Source: Sphingosinicella microcystinivorans (GTDB lineage: Bacteria; Pseudomonadota; Alphaproteobacteria; Sphingomonadales; Sphingomonadaceae). Taken from it: a stretch of DNA of 64,000 nucleotides. Shown here piece after piece: positions 61,643 through 64,000 of the stretch. The number at the start of each line of letters is the position of its first letter. Within the stretch, counting starts at the first letter, position 1. The stretch is from positions 124,001 through 188,000 of the forward strand of contig NZ_RBWX01000010.1 of NCBI RefSeq assembly GCF_003634215.1. The letters are read 5' to 3'. The notes under the pieces were generated by a model, which was not told where the DNA came from, made no database searches, and saw only the letters and a program-made list of their open reading frames with translations. The position numbers and the translations under genes were made by a program.

Positions 61643-63496
61643 CTACTTCGACACGCGCAGATAACCGATATTCTGCGCGATCTTTTCGAAAGCCTTGTTC
61701 AGATCGTCGGCCGTTTCCGCGACGTAATAATCGTCTTCGGAACTTGCGCACTGCTCGATCGCGGTCTTGTCCGTTGAGCCGATCGAGGTGGAAAATGCTA
61801 CAGTTGAAACCTTGATGCCCTGCTTCTTCGCCGCTTCGCAGATCATCCGGAAACGCGCGCGATGTTCTGGCTTGGGTTCAGTCGTGTTAGACCGCGTTCG
61901 GTGATCCCACAGATACTGGCCATAGGCTGAATAGCTGATACCGGGATCGATTTCACCGTCGGACATGAAGACGATATAGCGGTTGATACCGCGTTCCTCA
62001 CCGGTATGCCCGGGAGCAAGGTAGGTGCTTTCATTGGGGAACGGCGCACCAGGGCTGATAAGCGCCAGACCCCAGTACATGCCGAGTTCATGATAAGTGC
62101 CGCCCGCGGGTTGGAGTGCGTCGATATAGCTCCCCAGCGTCGTCACGCCGTCCGCATCGATTTGCGTAAGCAGCTTTGCCTCGTTTGGGCAACTCTTGTT
62201 GGGCCCGGTCGAGGCCACGCCGTCCGCGTAGTGGCTCCCCGTTGTCAAGCTCGCGTAGCTCGTATCATAACGCACCGCTTTGCTCGAGTACGTGTTGCTA
62301 TCGTTTTGCATGCGCCAGTTAAGGCTGGCCCAGGGCTCCTTCGTGATGTCCATGTATGTCGAATTCGGGCGGTACTTGTTGCCGGTTACACTGACACCGC
62401 CGACCGATGAGCTCGCCCAAGGTGGCGCGAAATAAGGCCGCCATTTCGGCGCGATCTGGCCCTCGACTTCGGTGCCGGGCGCGGCGTCGATAACGTCCCA
62501 CGCACCCACCGGGATGGTCGTGTAGGGTGAACTGGATGCATCGATGGTCGTGACAGTGCTTCGCGCCTCGACACAGCCTTTCCACGCATAGGGATTGGAA
62601 GGCGTCGTCTCGGCGAGGCCCAGGGAAACGAACTGGTCTAGGTCTAGATTTTCGTCATCGTAAGTGCCCGTCACGGAATAATTCTTCCAGGCGTATTTCC
62701 CACTCACGGTTGCCATGTACGGCTCGCCAATATTCGTAGAATAAGGCTCACCTGTGTAATCGATGTAATCGGCGTTTTCATTGTGGAGCAGCTTGCCGAC
62801 GTTCACGCCCTGCGAATAGGGAACGATGCCGACTCGTACACGTAGTCCGCTGCTGCTCAGCTGGTCCTGAAGATCTTTAAGGATGTCGAGAAATTTCTTG
62901 GAAGCGCTCTGCAGTGCGATCATGCGCTCGTTGTCGCTTCCGCTGTTGCTGTTCACATCCCACCGCATCGATCCGGTCACGTCAACGACCAGAACGACGT
63001 CGACATTCACGCCCGCCCGACGCGCGGAGCACTCGGCATTGATGTCCATCGACTGGATACCCGCAATCCGCAGCAGCTGCGTGGAGATTGTCGTTGCCAG
63101 CGTGACCGTGAGTTCGCCCTGCTCGTCGACCTGCGCGGTGCGCGTAATCTCACCCGTATCGAACTTGCCTTCGGGGAAATTGTAATCGAGGAACTTTTGG
63201 ATTTCCTGATCGGCAGTGGTGTTGCTGAGTACGGTGCCGCCGCTGTCCACGTCGTCCTTGGTCATCACCTTGCGACCCGCCAGCGCCGCCGCATCGCAGG
63301 CCTGTGCCAGTCGTGCCTCGGCCATGTAGGCGCGCGTCAGGTCGACACCGCCGCCGATGGCGCCGACGAGCGGAATGACGGATGCTGCTACGATGGCGAG
63401 CGCGTTGCCCTTCTGGTCGCGTCTCAGGCGTGAAAGAAAGGTCGACGACTGCATGGCTTTCATGCGATGGCCCGGCGTATTGCTGCCCAGCGACAT
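61643..63496 (-). CDS. TadG-like protein with a von Willebrand A domain
   Basis: The 617-residue protein begins with a TadE/G-type segment (DQKGNALAIVAASVIPLVGAIGGGVDLTRAY, given in part; membrane helix followed by ACDAAALAGRK). A vWA domain starts at VDVVLVVDVTGSM with a MIDAS-like D-x-T-G-S, then IVFMSDGEIDPG later. TadG helps assemble or anchor the Tad pilus. The ATG at 63496 follows GGGGGTG. No other tad genes are seen in the window. Confidence 0.9.
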   Translation of the reverse strand: MSLGSNTPGHRMKAMQSSTFLSRLRRDQKGNALAIVAASVIPLVGAIGGGVDLTRAYMAEARLAQACDAAALAGRKVMTKDDVDSGGTVLSNTTADQEIQKFLDYNFPEGKFDTGEITRTAQVDEQGELTVTLATTISTQLLRIAGIQSMDINAECSARRAGVNVDVVLVVDVTGSMRWDVNSNSGSDNERMIALQSASKKFLDILKDLQDQLSSSGLRVRVGIVPYSQGVNVGKLLHNENADYIDYTGEPYSTNIGEPYMATVSGKYAWKNYSVTGTYDDENLDLDQFVSLGLAETTPSNPYAWKGCVEARSTVTTIDASSSPYTTIPVGAWDVIDAAPGTEVEGQIAPKWRPYFAPPWASSSVGGVSVTGNKYRPNSTYMDITKEPWASLNWRMQNDSNTYSSKAVRYDTSYASLTTGSHYADGVASTGPNKSCPNEAKLLTQIDADGVTTLGSYIDALQPAGGTYHELGMYWGLALISPGAPFPNESTYLAPGHTGEERGINRYIVFMSDGEIDPGISYSAYGQYLWDHRTRSNTTEPKPEHRARFRMICEAAKKQGIKVSTVAFSTSIGSTDKTAIEQCASSEDDYYVAETADDLNKAFEKIAQNIGYLRVSK

Positions 63497-63587
63497 AGTG
63501 TTCACCCCCGTGCACCGCCTGCGAACAGGCGCATGATCAAGGATGCATAAGGGGAAATGCCTAAGAAGCTGTTGAGGTGACTGGTTA

Positions 63588-64000
63588 ATGAGAGACGGGA
63601 TCGGCGGAATTCCGGGCGTTGCCGAAACGATTTCCGAAACGGAAGCTTTTGTGCGGGCCGAAGACCGGGACCGCTACGTCGCGACGCTGTTCGCGCCGCC
63701 CGCCGCAAGGCCGCGTCTTTTTGCGCTCCACGCTTTCGATCTGTCGCTCGCCGATGTGGTCCGCACGACAACCGAGCCGCAGATCGGCATGATCCGGCTC
63801 GCATGGTGGCGCGATAGTGTCGAAGGCGCGCGCGAAAAGTCGGTGGCGGGCCAGCCCGTTCTGGCTGCGGTCGCAGCTGCAGCGCTGGATCCGGTACAAC
63901 TCGCGGCGCTCGCGGAGGCGCACATGGATGTGCTCGACGGTGCCGAGATCGGCGAGAGCGGCGCGCAGCTTTTCCGTTGCGCTGCTACCGTTCTGGGGGC
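63588..64000 (+). CDS. Squalene/phytoene synthase-fold protein, NDUFAF6-like (partial, 3' end beyond the right edge)
   Basis: From the ATG at 63588 the frame is open to the window end (137 codons). It reads DRDRYVATLFAPPAARPRLFALHAFDLSLADVVR, then EPQIGMIRLAWWRDSVEG (both in part), the layout of the squalene/phytoene synthase superfamily. Where active synthases have DDxxD, this protein has AFDLSLAD, so a catalytic metal site is probably absent. Standalone members like this in alphaproteobacteria resemble NDUFAF6, a complex I assembly factor. The C-terminal half is missing. Confidence 0.75.
   Translation, partial: MRDGIGGIPGVAETISETEAFVRAEDRDRYVATLFAPPAARPRLFALHAFDLSLADVVRTTTEPQIGMIRLAWWRDSVEGAREKSVAGQPVLAAVAAAALDPVQLAALAEAHMDVLDGAEIGESGAQLFRCAATVLG

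Overview
The window is GC-rich DNA packed with genes on both strands, almost certainly from an alphaproteobacterium. Several features point to the Sphingomonadales: the mfd-sdhE pair facing recG, a fused indolepyruvate:ferredoxin oxidoreductase of the aerobic proteobacterial type, a TonB-dependent receptor next to catabolic oxygenase genes, a DUF885 metallopeptidase and TadE/TadG genes. No rRNA or marker protein confirms the order, so this placement is an inference from gene content. No gene-free stretch exceeds 300 bases; the longest are 40262-40545, 32458-32717 and 1022-1267, and their contents are listed.

Region 1 (1-3241) is the end of an integrated element. It carries a RES-type toxin gene cut by the window edge, its Xre/MbcA-like antitoxin, a small unknown gene and a large serine recombinase. 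The last codons of the recombinase lie inside the 3' half of a tRNA-Asn gene, which marks the attachment site. Region 2 (3319-19201) is housekeeping and signalling: nadK and moaA, a c-di-GMP phosphodiesterase with a dead GGDEF domain, a PleD-shaped protein in which every recognisable signalling site is lost, a DsbA-like oxidoreductase, a ClC channel, a VOC protein, a DUF885 peptidase, then mfd, sdhE and recG.

Region 3 (19226-32457) holds small enzymes and core metabolism: a Sel1-repeat protein, a GFA protein, tyrS, anmK, ilvE, an alpha/beta hydrolase, two overlapping cysteine desulfurase genes with an adrenodoxin-type ferredoxin, the large indolepyruvate oxidoreductase, an acidic repeat lipoprotein, proC and a MarR regulator. 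Region 4 (32458-40096) is an exopolysaccharide locus: a near-perfect CRP-type palindrome, a small secreted protein, an outer-membrane export protein with six SLBB repeats, a nucleotide-sugar dehydrogenase, a YdcF protein, a nucleoside-diphosphate-uronate epimerase and a WecA/MraY-type initiating transferase.

Region 5 (40187-53657) starts with tRNA-Gln and continues as a probable catabolic island: a TonB receptor, an SRPBCC/NTF2-like fusion protein, a MalT-like LuxR regulator, a DJ-1/PfpI protein, a Rieske oxygenase, a three-subunit molybdenum hydroxylase and a secreted CocE-type hydrolase with its own palindrome-covered promoter. These look like uptake, regulation and oxidation of an unidentified organic (probably ring-containing) substrate. 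Region 6 (53665-64000) has an aminotransferase, an MBOAT acyltransferase with a membrane-anchored partner and a polysaccharide deacetylase in one tight operon, ettA, a TadG/TadE/TadE set, and the start of a squalene-synthase-fold protein cut by the right edge.
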